From Membranipora membranacea (lineage: Eukaryota > Bryozoa > Gymnolaemata > Cheilostomatida > Membraniporidae), in NCBI GenBank assembly GCA_914767715.1, contig OU612068.1:19408001-19468000 (forward strand): a stretch of DNA of 60,000 bases, written 5' to 3'. Below the pieces are notes generated by a model that saw only the letters and a list, made by a program, of their open reading frames with translations, did not search any database and was not told the origin of the DNA. Made by a program: the position numbers and the translations under genes. Shown here piece after piece: positions 24,501-36,690 of this stretch (positions within the stretch are counted from its first letter, which is position 1; every line of letters begins with the position of its first letter).

Positions 24501-27500
24501 CAATACCAGACATTGACATAGTGTAGTCCCGGTGAAATCAGCTAATAGCTTGGTGGCTTGCATTAGCAATTCCCAGAGGCACGATTGAAGGTAATTGTCT
24601 TCGACAGCGCCGTCGCTATATCCTTGTTCAGGATCAGGGATTTATCACAAAGATGCTTCATGAACGTCTCTCAAATATTGCATCAAAAGGCGTGCCACCA
24701 ATTTCTAAATCTCCTCCGGGCATGTTCAATTAAAATTGAGATGCACTTTGTGTCTTTTTTGTTATTATTTTGTATGTCCAAATTCAAATTAAGCGCATAT
24801 TTTAAACCCGCCCTCGCCGTGACGCAAAAAGTCTCCCAGAGCAGTTTTTACATAATAAATTCTTCAGTCTAAAAATAAACACATGGCATGCCCTGCTCAA
24901 TTTAGCCGTATCGATTCGCACGAAAGGTAAAAGTAGAAATGGCATTGCGTCCAACGATTTTGACAGTAGCAATGAGAAAACTAAAAAATGTCCCAAAAGA
25001 CTAATGCATTAGTAATAGCATGATGCTAAAACTGGTCCAATTTGGTGATAGAACAACTGCATGGGTAATGAAGAAAAAGTGAGGGTGTTAGTGGGTGGGG
25101 CTCAGGAGAATTATTGCTCAATACTACTTCAAACATCATCCTGGTACAACAAGAAATGAGTAATTAGACTTCGGAGAAAGTACGCTTCTACTTGCTTTAA
25201 ATAATGACACCAATGCTGCTTGATTAGTAGTTCATGACATAACAAACCTATTAAAGACAGACAGAACCAAAGATTATAAATATTGACATTGACATTGACA
25301 TTGACAGAACTCTGTGTGACATTGAACGAGGGGTCAATTGGTAATTTCTGTGAGACTTCTGATTGAATTCTAAAGAAATTAAAATTAGTAGCAGACAGTG
25401 CTTATCACTAAAGCAATATTTATCCCGTTGTCTGGGGAAGACGCAAAATACGGTGGCCTGTTGTAGAAAGAATTATGCTGTTTGTTGCTGGACAGACCAA
25501 TCTGCGAGCTTGACCCAGTAGTTTTTCCAGTTGGTTTCCCAATCAATTTTCTTGGAAAAATTATTTCCACTGCCAAAACCAGCCCCTAAGATATGTGTTG
25601 CGCCCAGGAAACTAGACCATGTCAACAAAAAAACATCATCCTTCGGTTATTAATCCAGGCCCCAGTAGCTTACAAACACAGTACAGAGTATATTCAAAGT
25701 TATACCTTTGCCCGTGTGCATGTGTGTCACGTGCTGTTCCAAGGCAGGCAGAGAAGCGAACACTTGCTTCAGGCTTTGTTTGGCACAATGAGTACAATGA
25801 TACTCGAGAGGTTTCACAGGCAGTATCGGATTTGTAGTTGGGATTCCACCACTGACAGTCTGCTGCTGGGAGGCATGTGCTTTCACGTGCTCATCTAACT
25901 CATAATAGTTTGTAAATGTGGCGTGGCACAGCTGGCATTGCTGTGGTGGCTGGCTACCACTCGATCCTGACACCTGAAAACAAATGAAAAACAATATAAT
26001 ACATTTTTGTGGATTCAACAACATAATAATAATTTTAATTAATATGAAATTTCAGAAAATAAAGTGAATTTTTATATTTTTATTCATAGATGTGGTGGGG
26101 CAGTGAAAAGAAGGTATACAAATGCTTCAACATTATCCTGATAAGGGCACGTTCACTTAGGTTTTTTTTGGGGAGGGAGAGAACTTTAAAATTAAGCAAA
26201 AATTTTTAGACGTCAATGTTTTGGAAAAATGTTGCGGCAGACCACGGCCTTTCTACCAGGAACCGCTGCCTGTGTTCAAACAATTGCAAGTTGGTTTTGG
26301 GTACATGCTGATCCAAAAAATAAATGACTGTGCTGTGTGAAATTTCTTTTTTCGGGTTCAGCATTTATCCATAACCAACTTGCGATTGTTTGAAGTTAAG
26401 TTAATTATGACTAAAGAGTTGATGAAGCTTTTTGATAAACCTAACTAGTAATAAATGAATATTGCATTGTGAGTCGTTTGCTCAGCCCATAATCAAAAAG
26501 CCTGGATTGTTTTACTCTTGATCACCCAGCGACAATTGCCACACCTCATAAGGGACCAATTTACAAAACTGGACCAATTGCACTGAAATCGGGACCCGAT
26601 ACATGAGCATGCATTATTTCTATTCATCTCTGCGATGTTGGCACATGTCTAAAGCTAAAAGCTGCATCATGATCGTCATTTCGATTGCCTCGACCCTGAA
26701 AACAGCTCCCACGAGGTCATAACGTAACACCGACGCCAGACCAGTGCTGCGCTCTTTTATGCAAATCTGTGCTATAAATAGATTGTGCTTTATTGCAGTT
26801 GTTTTTACAAGCCGACAATTCACCAGGGACTTAGGGTGAAAGTTTTCGAGTGCCCGCTCATGGTAATTTTATTATCTTGAGCAAAACACAGAAGTCTTTC
26901 TGGCATGATGACCTAAATATTGTCTTATTACACAATATTAGAATGAAAAGCCACAACGCTCATAACTAAGTAGTCTGCCCTCCTTTCCGGAAATAGGTAT
27001 TTACTAATCAGGGAGAGCGATGATGCGTTTGCTCACCTCCCCGCTGTTCAGTGTTGCTATATTTGGTTCTCGTGTTCTATTTTTGGTTTAGTCCACCACA
27101 TACTGTGTCTTCCCACTGAATGACTCAATGACTCAATATTACTTGATTAGATCTAATAACAGATTTGTTCTGTCGCGAACCATTGTAGTCTTAACTGCTA
27201 GCCAAGTTATGTAACAGTTCCTCTACTCATGTGGTCAACATGTTATTGCGACACAAATGACCTGTGTCGAAAATTGCGGCCTCTTGATCAGCTAAAATAA
27301 GAACATGACTAAAAACCTGCGTAGGAGGGACCGCCCACGCAAAGGGACAGGAGAGAGCCCACGTGACTCCAAGAATCAAACCATACGCCAGGAGCGAGGA
27401 TTTCTCCAGATAAGGTGTTACCGTAATGAGGGAAAAGTCGTTCTATGAATGTCGAGGGACCGTGTGACTGTGTGACCTTCAATGAGGCAACAAAGCCAGC

Positions 27501-30500
27501 AGGCAAAAGCACCTTCATCCGTTAGGAGTACTATAGGATCCGCAATTTCCTCTGACCGGAAGATTGCTTGTCCAAATGAGATTAGGCCAACTAGCCGAAA
27601 ACACGTGAAAATTCAGCTAATGTAGTTTTAGAGCACGTACAAGGAATGTTTAAAACAAAATCAGTGAACAAATACTCTCAATCTGCGCCAATCTGGTGTT
27701 ATAGGAAAAATTCATGACAAGGGGTTTAAAAATCTCACTTTTCCATACTGTACTGAATGTCATACAACATTTACAACGTTTATGGCATGAGCATGGTCTT
27801 CATCATCAAGTCATTGTGTTATGTTGTGTTGCTCAGACATTCTCTGGGTTGTGTTTCCCTGCATCAATTATAGGTGCCCATTGGTGAGGTTTTGCAAACC
27901 TGGGAGTTTGCAAAACCTTACAAATATCATATTTGCACTCCCGCACATTTTCGGTTGCCTCCCTCACCAAAAAGAATAAATCTAGTCTTATTGAATGCGG
28001 ACAAAGTCCTAAAGGCTGGACCCTGGAGAGTCTTTATTCTAAGATGCATGTGAACGATACTGAACTGATTCTATGATGAGATACACTAAGACTGTCATAC
28101 TCGTAGCTATGGGATTTTTTAATGTGGTTTCGTAAGGAAGAACAGCACCCCTGGGATGGGTCGGTATGGAGTTTTGCTACCAAAATTTGTTACAAAAATG
28201 CATCTTTCCTGTCAACACGGTCTCAGGAGTGACTTAAATATGCCCTTAAGTTCATTTTAAGAAGACACAATTGGGGGAGATAATCAGACCTATGGTCACA
28301 TGAACTGTTGCACAACATCATATTAATGATATGTAGACTAACAGCAGTTTCAGTTGATCGGTTTGGTAAGCGGTTTCCACCTTAGAGACTGGAGTAATAC
28401 AAAGTATAGTTAATATATGAGCCTGATCGATGTTCCACTGGTCCAGTAGGTGAACAAGAAACAGTAATTGTGAGGGCTTGCTGCACTATTTCAAAAAATC
28501 TGATCGGATTAATAATTGATGAACAATTGCCAGGCACCAAAGTGATTTTAATAGAGAATGCTATTGTCAATTGACTAATCCTCCCAGATATAGAATTATC
28601 ATGAGAGAGGCCAGTAGAAAAGCCCTTAAATTAGAAATTTGAACATACTTTGACCTCATTGCGGCCTAAGAATGTTTTTTTATTGCACAATGTCTTTTCA
28701 TAGTAGGAGGTCACGCCGGTCTACCCACTCCCTGTCTGAGTCCCTCACTTTATCATCCTAGCCTCATTAACTCATTAGAAGCTGTGTTATGATAGGCTCG
28801 TTGCTTCCGGATTGACCATATAAGATTGTTTCCGTAGACAGTCTGAGATTTGAGGAATGACACCGGTCTAGCCCACCAACTGATAATTTTGCTATGCCAA
28901 AAGATGCCACAATGTATAGGATTTTTCCTGGCCGATTTTGTCTATTCCTGCGGGATCAATTATTATTGTACATGCAATTACAACAATGGACAGGTAGGTG
29001 CAGCAGACTTACTTTGATGCAGACCTGAACTTTCAATGTTTTAATTGTTTCCGATGAAATTATTGCTGGACTTGTCTCGATAACCTCAAGTTGTGAATAA
29101 GGAGAGTGTGGAGAAGAGCGCATTATTGTAGAATATAAAATTGTGCATCTCCTTATAATTATAAGTGTAGGTGAGTCATGATGTTGCCAATATTCTTCAC
29201 AATGCAGGTGCTAGCACCGATAGTACTCAAGACTACACAAATATTTGGAGCTCCATCAAGAATATTTTGTGCACAAAGCTCCTTCATCCCCACAGGGAGT
29301 TTTGCCCGAATCTACCTAATATTGCAGAATCCTATTGGTAGTTGTGTTCCCTTTACTCTTTGTTTGTTTAGTTTAAGCACTGACTAGGTTACGTTGTTAG
29401 ATATGCCTGGTCTGGTCTCGTATTTTGTTGGTAAGTGGTAACGATTCTGACATAAGGGAATAAAAAAACTTTGAAATCGAATCTAAAATCTTGATTATAT
29501 GTAATCTTCAACACATAGAGGATTATGTGTCGTATGCTCCCATATGCCGCCTAGTAAACTTATCTATTTCTGCGACATGACATTGCCAGAAACAAAGAAT
29601 ATGCCATGTCTGAGAAATTTAAGGCAAATCGGAACTTACCGTTGTCTGGATTTTGTCCGTCGATGCAGTTTCTACACTGAGACTCTTTCCTCCCATAGGA
29701 CTAACAGCCTGCTTCACTTGAGCTGAAGGCAGCCATCTTCCGTTGCTGTGACTTTTCATGTGATTCTTCAAATGGTCACTTCTACAATGAAGAGAGACGT
29801 CGTCACAGTTTAAACATGTGGCACTGCACTGTCGGCAATTGATGAGACTGGAATATAGCACACTAATTTGTATATGGATATAAACCATACAAAACCCAGT
29901 TGATTAGAAGTTGTGCACCCATTGTTAACTTGTACAAACTGCATTCTGTCAATCGGTAGGATGATGGAGTATATAACTATGCACGGAGCCAATACACGCC
30001 TATATTGAATAAGTCATGAGCAGCATACCTTAGATGCACTACAAGCAGCCAAGAGTGAGCTCTTTTTAAACTAAATGTTAATTTTGGAACATTTTGGTTC
30101 AAAGATAAAGATTTCAAATGCAAAATTTGAAAGAGCTCACTCTCATGCAACATCAGCAAACTAGTAGCAAAATGACTGCATAAAACCAGGTACAAGGTCA
30201 ACAAAACATACTCTAACACAAACCTAGAGAACGCAGCGTCACAAAGAGCACACTTGTAGTTCTTATCTCCAGTATGAAGCTTCATATGACGATCTCTACT
30301 CCTCTTGTGTCTGAATGGTCTCTGACAAAACTCGCACTGATATGGCATCTCTGAACTGTGCAACTACAATCAGAAAAATTACTCAACTAAGCTTGATTCA
30401 TGAAATAAGCAGGCAATCATAAAACTTTGGTATTTCATAACTTTTGAAGTTGTCTTTTTTATAGACAATAAAGGACAACTCTCATATGCATATAGTTCAA

Positions 30501-33500
30501 ACTGGAAGAACATAAGAATTAGAAAATGGATGCTGGGACACTTTTGACAGCAGATCACAAAATAAAAAATCAAATGTGGGGAGTTGTAAACGGTTTTTAT
30601 TTTTATTAACTGCTGTTTATATGTCCACATGAGCTTTTTCAGTGTTATTGATCTCCTTTTACATAGAATAGAATGACAAAAACAATTCAGAAGGCCTAAG
30701 ATGTCATTTTCAGTCAAACAATTTAGTCATAAAGTGAGGAGAGGGAATACACACCGTAAAAAAAACATCACCGCACAAAATATAGAGCTCATGGGAGCTG
30801 ATTAGGGGCTAATTAATCATAGGGAGAAATGGATAAGCACATTTGGCAATGCACCCTGGAGGAATGAAACTTTTATTGACTAGACAAATCAGATTACCTG
30901 ATCACCCAAGGAGATGAGATCATCAGTTGACAGCCCAACCGGGCATGAACTCTTAATATTATTGTATCAAGGCTTCCCAAAGACATACAAAACATCAGAG
31001 CGAAGATCCTGCAAAGCTTGGGAAAATAAGTTGCCGTTCTTTGATAAAATGGGGCTACCAACCACTGGAGACCTTTCCGGCCTAAACAAACTAAACTACA
31101 GTAGCGCAGTGAGATTTTCTTATTACAGGCCTTATATCATAAGCAACATTGCGACGGGGCCAACATTATTATTCTATCCGTAACACATTAGATAGGCATG
31201 GAATGTTGTTTTCCTGTTACTGCTTAAGCAGAGGGACAGATGGTTTAGTCTGTTGTTGAGGGACCGTGGGAATCGGTGACACACACTCTCAGGGGAAATG
31301 CCACCTTGAAAGAGATTTCCATACATCACAAGCGGTGCTTCATTCCACAACTTGACCCTTACATGGCCTTCTATGAGTTATTGTAGTAAAAGACGGCAAG
31401 ATTAAATGAATAGTATTTTTGATTTAGGGGCCAAAGTGTATTGCATGGTTAGGCCTCACCCATTGGAGATTCGGCATGCAAGTGAAAAGTTCAATAGCTA
31501 TCGGGATCGGGGAATTACGGACGCATGGTGACCCTCTCACATCTGGCACCCTTTGTTAACACTTCCCGAGGGATTAAACACTCGATCTGGATTAGTTGCA
31601 TTCTGACCAGTCATGTAACATATTAGAATTATTTGGCTAATAAATAGGATCAAATTTACAGCATTCCAAGTTCTCTGTGATACTAAAGCATTAGCAAAAA
31701 TGTTCAGCTAGCCATTGGTGCTCAAGTTTGTCATATAGCATCAATCGATTGGTTGATTATAGGTAGAGACCATGAGCAGCGGTGAGAAGGTACAGTAGCA
31801 AAGTACTGAAAATGTGAGAATACAAAGAGTAAAGATCTTTTTTTGCTATCCAAAGAAATCACCAAAGATATTGGACAATTGATCAAGAAACAGCCTTAGG
31901 ACTTAAACTAATTAGGACAAAATAGTTGAGTCATCTTTATGCTGATGGCTGATTGACTCGCAATGATGATATTCATAGTAACAATTATACTAGTGGCAAT
32001 AGTAACAACAATAGTTACACTGATGGTGCTTACACAAGGTAATGCACTGCTTGAATGAAGAGGTTTTTTAATGTGGTGGCAAGCGGGTTTCTTGGTCACA
32101 AACCAATCAGCTAATGGCAGCATTAACCCTTAGCAACACATGGATAAACACTACTAAAGGCAGGTTTAGGGTGATGCTACAAGAATCAAACCTTGATATA
32201 CAAGGCTCTAATCAAGTATACTGATCTATTCAACATGCATCCAGGCGGTAATGCAATGTTTTTTAGGCAGCAAAGATAATGGTTTTATTCATTCAACAGT
32301 TATGACAGCATCATTCTTACCATTTCATGATCCTTGACATGGCTGAATTTGGAGAAAGTTTTGTCACAAAAAGCACAGGCATATGGATACTGCTTTGATA
32401 TAGAGTTTGAGTATGGGATCTCCTTATCCATCATAGACTCTTTGTCATCATCCTAAAATAATCAGGTTACGTTGAGACTAAATCAGTGTAACATATAGAT
32501 TAATTACCAAGTTCATATACAGCTGCATATCACCATTTATATCTACAATATAATTTCACCAATTACATTGATAATATAATTGTTAAAATGTTTTCTTCTC
32601 ATGATACAATATAGGGTGACCATTTATTGCTTGGTTCTGAATATGTTGGGGATTTAACTGATAGGGAAGCTATATCACAACTGGCTAATAACCCTTGAAC
32701 CAATCCATCGAGATTGTGTATGAGTTTTAGTATGAGTAATAGTTTTATACCTGTTACTATTAAGATTTTAAATAACAGAGACATTCCAACACTTTCATTG
32801 TAATATATCATTGACAATTTTACCAAATAAATCTAATCTAAATCTAAATCTAAATAAACCGACCGTCAGTGTGTTCTCTTGCTCAGGGGATACAGAATCG
32901 GTCGAACCTTCATTTCTCTCAACCCCTGCGGCTGCATCTGGAACAGAAACGGCAGCAGAAAAATTGAGCATCAGGCAGAGTAAACATGGGGACAGCTAAG
33001 AGGCTAATGAGAACACCTCAAGGCAATTTGCGATAAAGCGTCTGCACTAGAAGCTAGTCACATAGGGACCGGGTAAAAGGGAAATTTTAATTCATTTAGT
33101 GATAAGATTGAAGGGATTCTTGTCTCGAGGGAGCGGAACATTGATGAACTCTTGATAAAGCCAATAATGCTCCATTATATTATCAACGTCTTCAGTTTCG
33201 TGAAAGATGTTTGGCCTATTCAAGCCTATACCCAGTTTGTGCAATAGATTTTCTATTCTTTAGGTCCCAGGGGTAATCGCCTATATCAAATTTGTGCTAT
33301 TGACTATAGCGATACAAATAGTGAGAGTGAATTTGGAATTATTGTGAGCACCGTTTCAGCGTTTCAGCCATCTGAGCATTGAACATGAATTGGTGGTCTG
33401 AAAAACACGCCAAATGCCTTTGACGACAAAACTAGACCCTTGAAACACACACAAAGGATGAAATCTCTCCACAATGAGTGCACATTGTGAAACAAATATC

Positions 33501-35288
33501 AAGGGACCAAGTGAGGAAGGAAAGCTTTTGTATGCCACCCATTGGGTTGCTCAAAACATGACTATTTTTATTTAAAAATTTAAATCAAAAACATCTTTTA
33601 ATGACATGTTTTTAGGAAAGTAGCAAGCTTCATCTTCATTCCCAAGAGACAGAATAGCAACGAAACAATTTTAGGTTCAAAATCTCAGACTGTTTGTACA
33701 ATAAAATAATGATGTTTTTAATATTGAGGGCATAGCCTACCTTTCACAAGTCGAATAGATTTTTTCATCAAGTTAATTTCATTTTCAAAACAGCTCTTTA
33801 TTAATTAAGTATAGGCATATACCTGATCTGCGGTCATCTAAAAAACACCTATCATCATCTTTAGATTCTCCATCCAAATCTGAAAGCACAAAAAAAGTAC
33901 TGTTGACATTGAAAAGGGAATTATTCGACGCAAACTGCCAATTTTTGAAATATTGTAACATTTTATATAGCAGCTTACACAGAACTAACATAGGAATAGA
34001 CAAGACACTTTGTATATAATGTTAGTATCGATGTGATATGGGCGGACAGTTCTTTTAGTACAGAGTGAGGAGTTTGAACCACATGAGCCAGTAATCACCT
34101 ACAGAGAACAGCAGACATCGCTACGGTAGACTCTTTGTGATTACGGAACCCATGAGGAGACAATTTGTTTAGAAGTCGATTGAACTGGATTTTAAGAAAT
34201 CAAATAACAGAGTACCTGATAAACAATACCGCTGAGATGGCATTTATCTCAAGAGAAACGTTTCAAAGCAATATTTATTATTCCCCAAGTCTTAATAGTA
34301 TCCTCAAGCAAGCTAGGATGGCTTAGCTTAAGCGCCCATAAACAAAAGATGTTCTTGTAATCCTATGTAATGATCTTTTACTGATAATTACAGCCTTTAG
34401 ACTAGGCACCCATGCTATAGTTCACGCTGGGAGTTAATTTATTGCTTTGGCATACATCAGTGCCAAATGACCACATGGGGTCCTGCCAGACTTTAATTGA
34501 TAACACAGCGCAAGCTGCTCGTAAGTGCTTATCATGCTGTGCAGCTCCCAGCAGGATGGACCAACCCAGGCTAAAACTACTGATCTTGGATGGCAGTTAT
34601 TATATCATCAACTAAAACATTAAAATGTACAACTGCAGATGATACTAGTGCAAGAGAGCTTGGGCTGTATTTATTATATCATACAGTCTTTGCCCAGTCT
34701 AAATTGCAATCATATTTAAATATTGTGTATTATTTGGGCTGTTGTGGTGTGACACAAATAAACCCCATGTCATGTGAAGGGTAGATTCATAGTGGGCACC
34801 TAACTCAACATGCTTTGCAACCCCTACCAGCCCCAACCCCATTTATGTGACAATAATTAACCAAACATCACAGCAGGCAATAAATATCACACATCATAAG
34901 GTGTATGGTGTGATATGTTATGCCATTTCTTGTTATACCTAAATTAACCACGATAGCACCACGATAGTACATTGGGGGCAAAGTCTTTGTGTTAATTTAT
35001 CTGATAAACACTCAATAGGGCAGTGAAAACCACGGATCTAAATATAGCGCAGTTTAGAGAAAAAGAAGATGGCTAACAAAGATTTCTAAAGCTATAGGCA
35101 AAAATTAAATGCGCATTCTTTTTGTTCAACTCACATTTTTTATAAATCTGCAAACTCTCAAGACCATAGAGACGCAGGGTAATAACACTGACCTGATTCA
35201 TCTGATCTGTCGGCATCGCTGGTTTCTCCGACATCATCTACGACAATCTCAACATCGAGTAAGCTGGTGTCAGCGGCCTCCACATCAG
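15589..35288 (-). CDS. ZNF423: ZNF423/ZNF521-type multi-zinc-finger transcription factor (5' end not found)
   Basis: Exons (minus): 35288-35193, 33879-33823, 32937-32864, 32452-32321, 30363-30224, 29781-29640, 25973-25706, 23765-23611, 23146-22876, 22558-22452, 20951-20715, 20326-20081, 19913-19782, 19547-19326, 19012-18887, 18038-17901, 17615-16181, 15872-15589. Phases agree throughout and give about 1,419 residues. An acidic N-terminal region precedes fingers [29 protein letters not shown] and [16 protein letters not shown], which match the first fingers of vertebrate ZNF423/521. The C-terminal [20 protein letters not shown] and [11 protein letters not shown] also match. The family binds DNA and partners such as EBF and SMADs in the nucleus. 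The exon entering at 35288 needs one upstream base, so at least one 5' exon with the start codon and repressor motif is missing. Vertebrates have two paralogues and insects Oaz; this should be their single invertebrate counterpart. The exon ending at 19782 could instead end at 19827, also in frame. Confidence 0.9.
20952..22451. other. Intron of the ZNF423-type gene, no features seen
   Basis: 1.5 kb of AT-rich intron between the exon ending QKRHW and the exon beginning ELLKSKC. No zinc-finger-like reading frame, RNA gene or clear repeat was found on either strand. Confidence 0.5.
23766..25705. other. Intron of the ZNF423-type gene with a short TTGACA tract
   Basis: About 1.9 kb of intron. The only structure noted is four tandem TTGACA units at about 25282-25306. 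No exon-like frame with Cys/His spacing was seen. Confidence 0.5.
26275..26394. repeat. Foldback element with about 40-bp arms
   Basis: The left arm (26275-26314) starts TTCAAACAATTGCAAGTTGG and the right arm (26353-26394) ends CCAACTTGCGATTGTTTGAA. Arms also share an inner GGGT/ATGCTGA block. The loop is about 38 bp. Looks like a MITE-type insertion in intron DNA. Confidence 0.75.
27887..27918. repeat. Small perfect hairpin
   Basis: Arms AGGTTTTGCAAAC and GTTTGCAAAACCT pair perfectly around a 6-bp loop. It may be the core of a decayed foldback element; no promoter or terminator role is apparent in this intron. Confidence 0.6.
30364..32320. other. Intron of the ZNF423-type gene, no features seen
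   Basis: About 2 kb of intron between the exon ending KDHEM and the exon beginning [10 protein letters not shown]. No conserved frame, RNA gene or repeat was recognised. Confidence 0.5.
33880..35192. other. Intron of the ZNF423-type gene, no features seen
   Basis: 1.3 kb of AT-rich intron between two short acidic exons. Nothing beyond low-complexity AT stretches was seen. Confidence 0.5.
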
Positions 35289-36690
35289 CTACAATCACCA
35301 TATATTGTAACAAAACTATGGATTGACTAGTGTGAAATATCAAAGAAGGAATACTTGTTAAAAAGCTAAATTTGGATTTGGAAGGCGATAATACAGTTCC
35401 GAGAAGGGAGGTTACTTCATGAATTGAATATAATGAATAATCATGTTCATTAAGCAGCTGAGATTGTAAAATCCATAGCAACTTTGTATGTATGGCCATT
35501 AATACCAGATAATGTCTCTACTATCCTTTTGGTCAACCCCCCCCCCCCCCAACAGGTATAGAGGCTATTCCTACTAGACAGGAAAATAGCTCTGATTGTC
35601 TCAAATGTAAATGTATAGCTTATGTTTCAGAATAATTAGTGTGATTCAGACCTTTCAGTGATCTTGGATTGCTCTGTTTTCTTCTTGATGACATAACTGT
35701 TCTGAGGTTAGGTCTATTTTATCCAGAAATTAATCGCTCCTGTAAAATAGCATTCAATGTACTTCAATTATGGATGTGATTAATCCGAATAACATTTTGT
35801 GCAAATATAAACCAAATTTAAAATTGTGAACTGCGTCAGATTGACTTGATGATGTTGAGCTATTCAAAAATATATATACCCTACCTAAAAGCATTATACA
35901 AGTTATATTGGCGTAATCACACCTAGATCTGCATCACACATGTCCCATGATCAAGACAATCCCTGTTAAATATCAGCTGGAATAGCCTTCTCTCAGCGGC
36001 CCCATTTTTTTTGGGCTGCAGACAAGAGTACAGTAATTTCAACCAGCCTGATACTCCAATACTTTTATGTCCAACTCATTTTACTTGTTGTGTAATGAGG
36101 TAACAATGAATGTTATTACAATATGGCCCGAGGTATGGTTATCAAAAGCAGTAAGAAACACTGAACTGTCGGAACAATATTGTGTTTTATCTTCATTCTG
36201 CTCAACTTGATGTCCTCCATACTCCACCGTCGAGGATTGAGCCCAAATCTAAGTGTTATGAACAATAAACCCAGGAAATGAGAAAATTAAATGAAAAAGT
36301 TGATTGAATGGAAACATTTTAAACTGTTTGGAATTTAGATATAAAACTATATTTTAGTCACAGTTTCAATTGTTAAACAATGACTCACCCGTTCCTGTTG
36401 TCTGGTATACATACACCCAACATCCCAAGCTGTTATGCTCTGCATGAGCATTGAACAACACATTTCAAAGGGACTTAGCAGCAACTCTTATTCCCAGTGG
36501 GGTTCCACATTAGTTAGCAATGCACTCCTCAGATGGACATTTAAACTTTTGTACTAATGACGTGAAAGTCAACCAATCAGGTTCAAGATCAAACCAATCT
36601 AGTCTAATAATAGAATTGATTGGATCGGCAATTCAACTCATTAATAGATTGTAGCCGATATATTGCAGCTTGAAACAACTTGCTAACAAA
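35289..36690. other. Interval between two divergent zinc-finger genes
   Basis: Lies between the most upstream visible exon of the ZNF423-type gene (minus) and the start codon of the ZNF341 orthologue (plus). A 14-C homopolymer occurs at about 35537-35550. A donor-like GTGAGT on the minus strand near 36388 follows an open stretch ending in TTG with the phase needed by the 35288 exon, but that stretch does not resemble a ZNF423 N terminus, so it is not called as an exon. The ZNF341 promoter must lie here; the other gene's promoter may lie here or far to the right. Confidence 0.45.

Larger units (their letters stand above)
25974..29639. other. Long intron of the ZNF423-type gene
   Basis: 3.7 kb between the third finger ([11 protein letters not shown]) and the exon starting [13 protein letters not shown]. 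It contains two hairpins (26275-26394, 27887-27918). Vertebrate ZNF423 has additional fingers directly after the third one; no exon encoding them was found here, so either they are absent or they sit in short exons that were missed. Confidence 0.5.

Noticed and set aside
36380-36450. Possible 5' exon of the ZNF423-type gene before a GTGAGT donor on the minus strand
   Set aside because: Phase would fit, but the translated stretch (ending YQTTGT) has no ATG in frame with a ZNF423-like start and no resemblance to the known N terminus.
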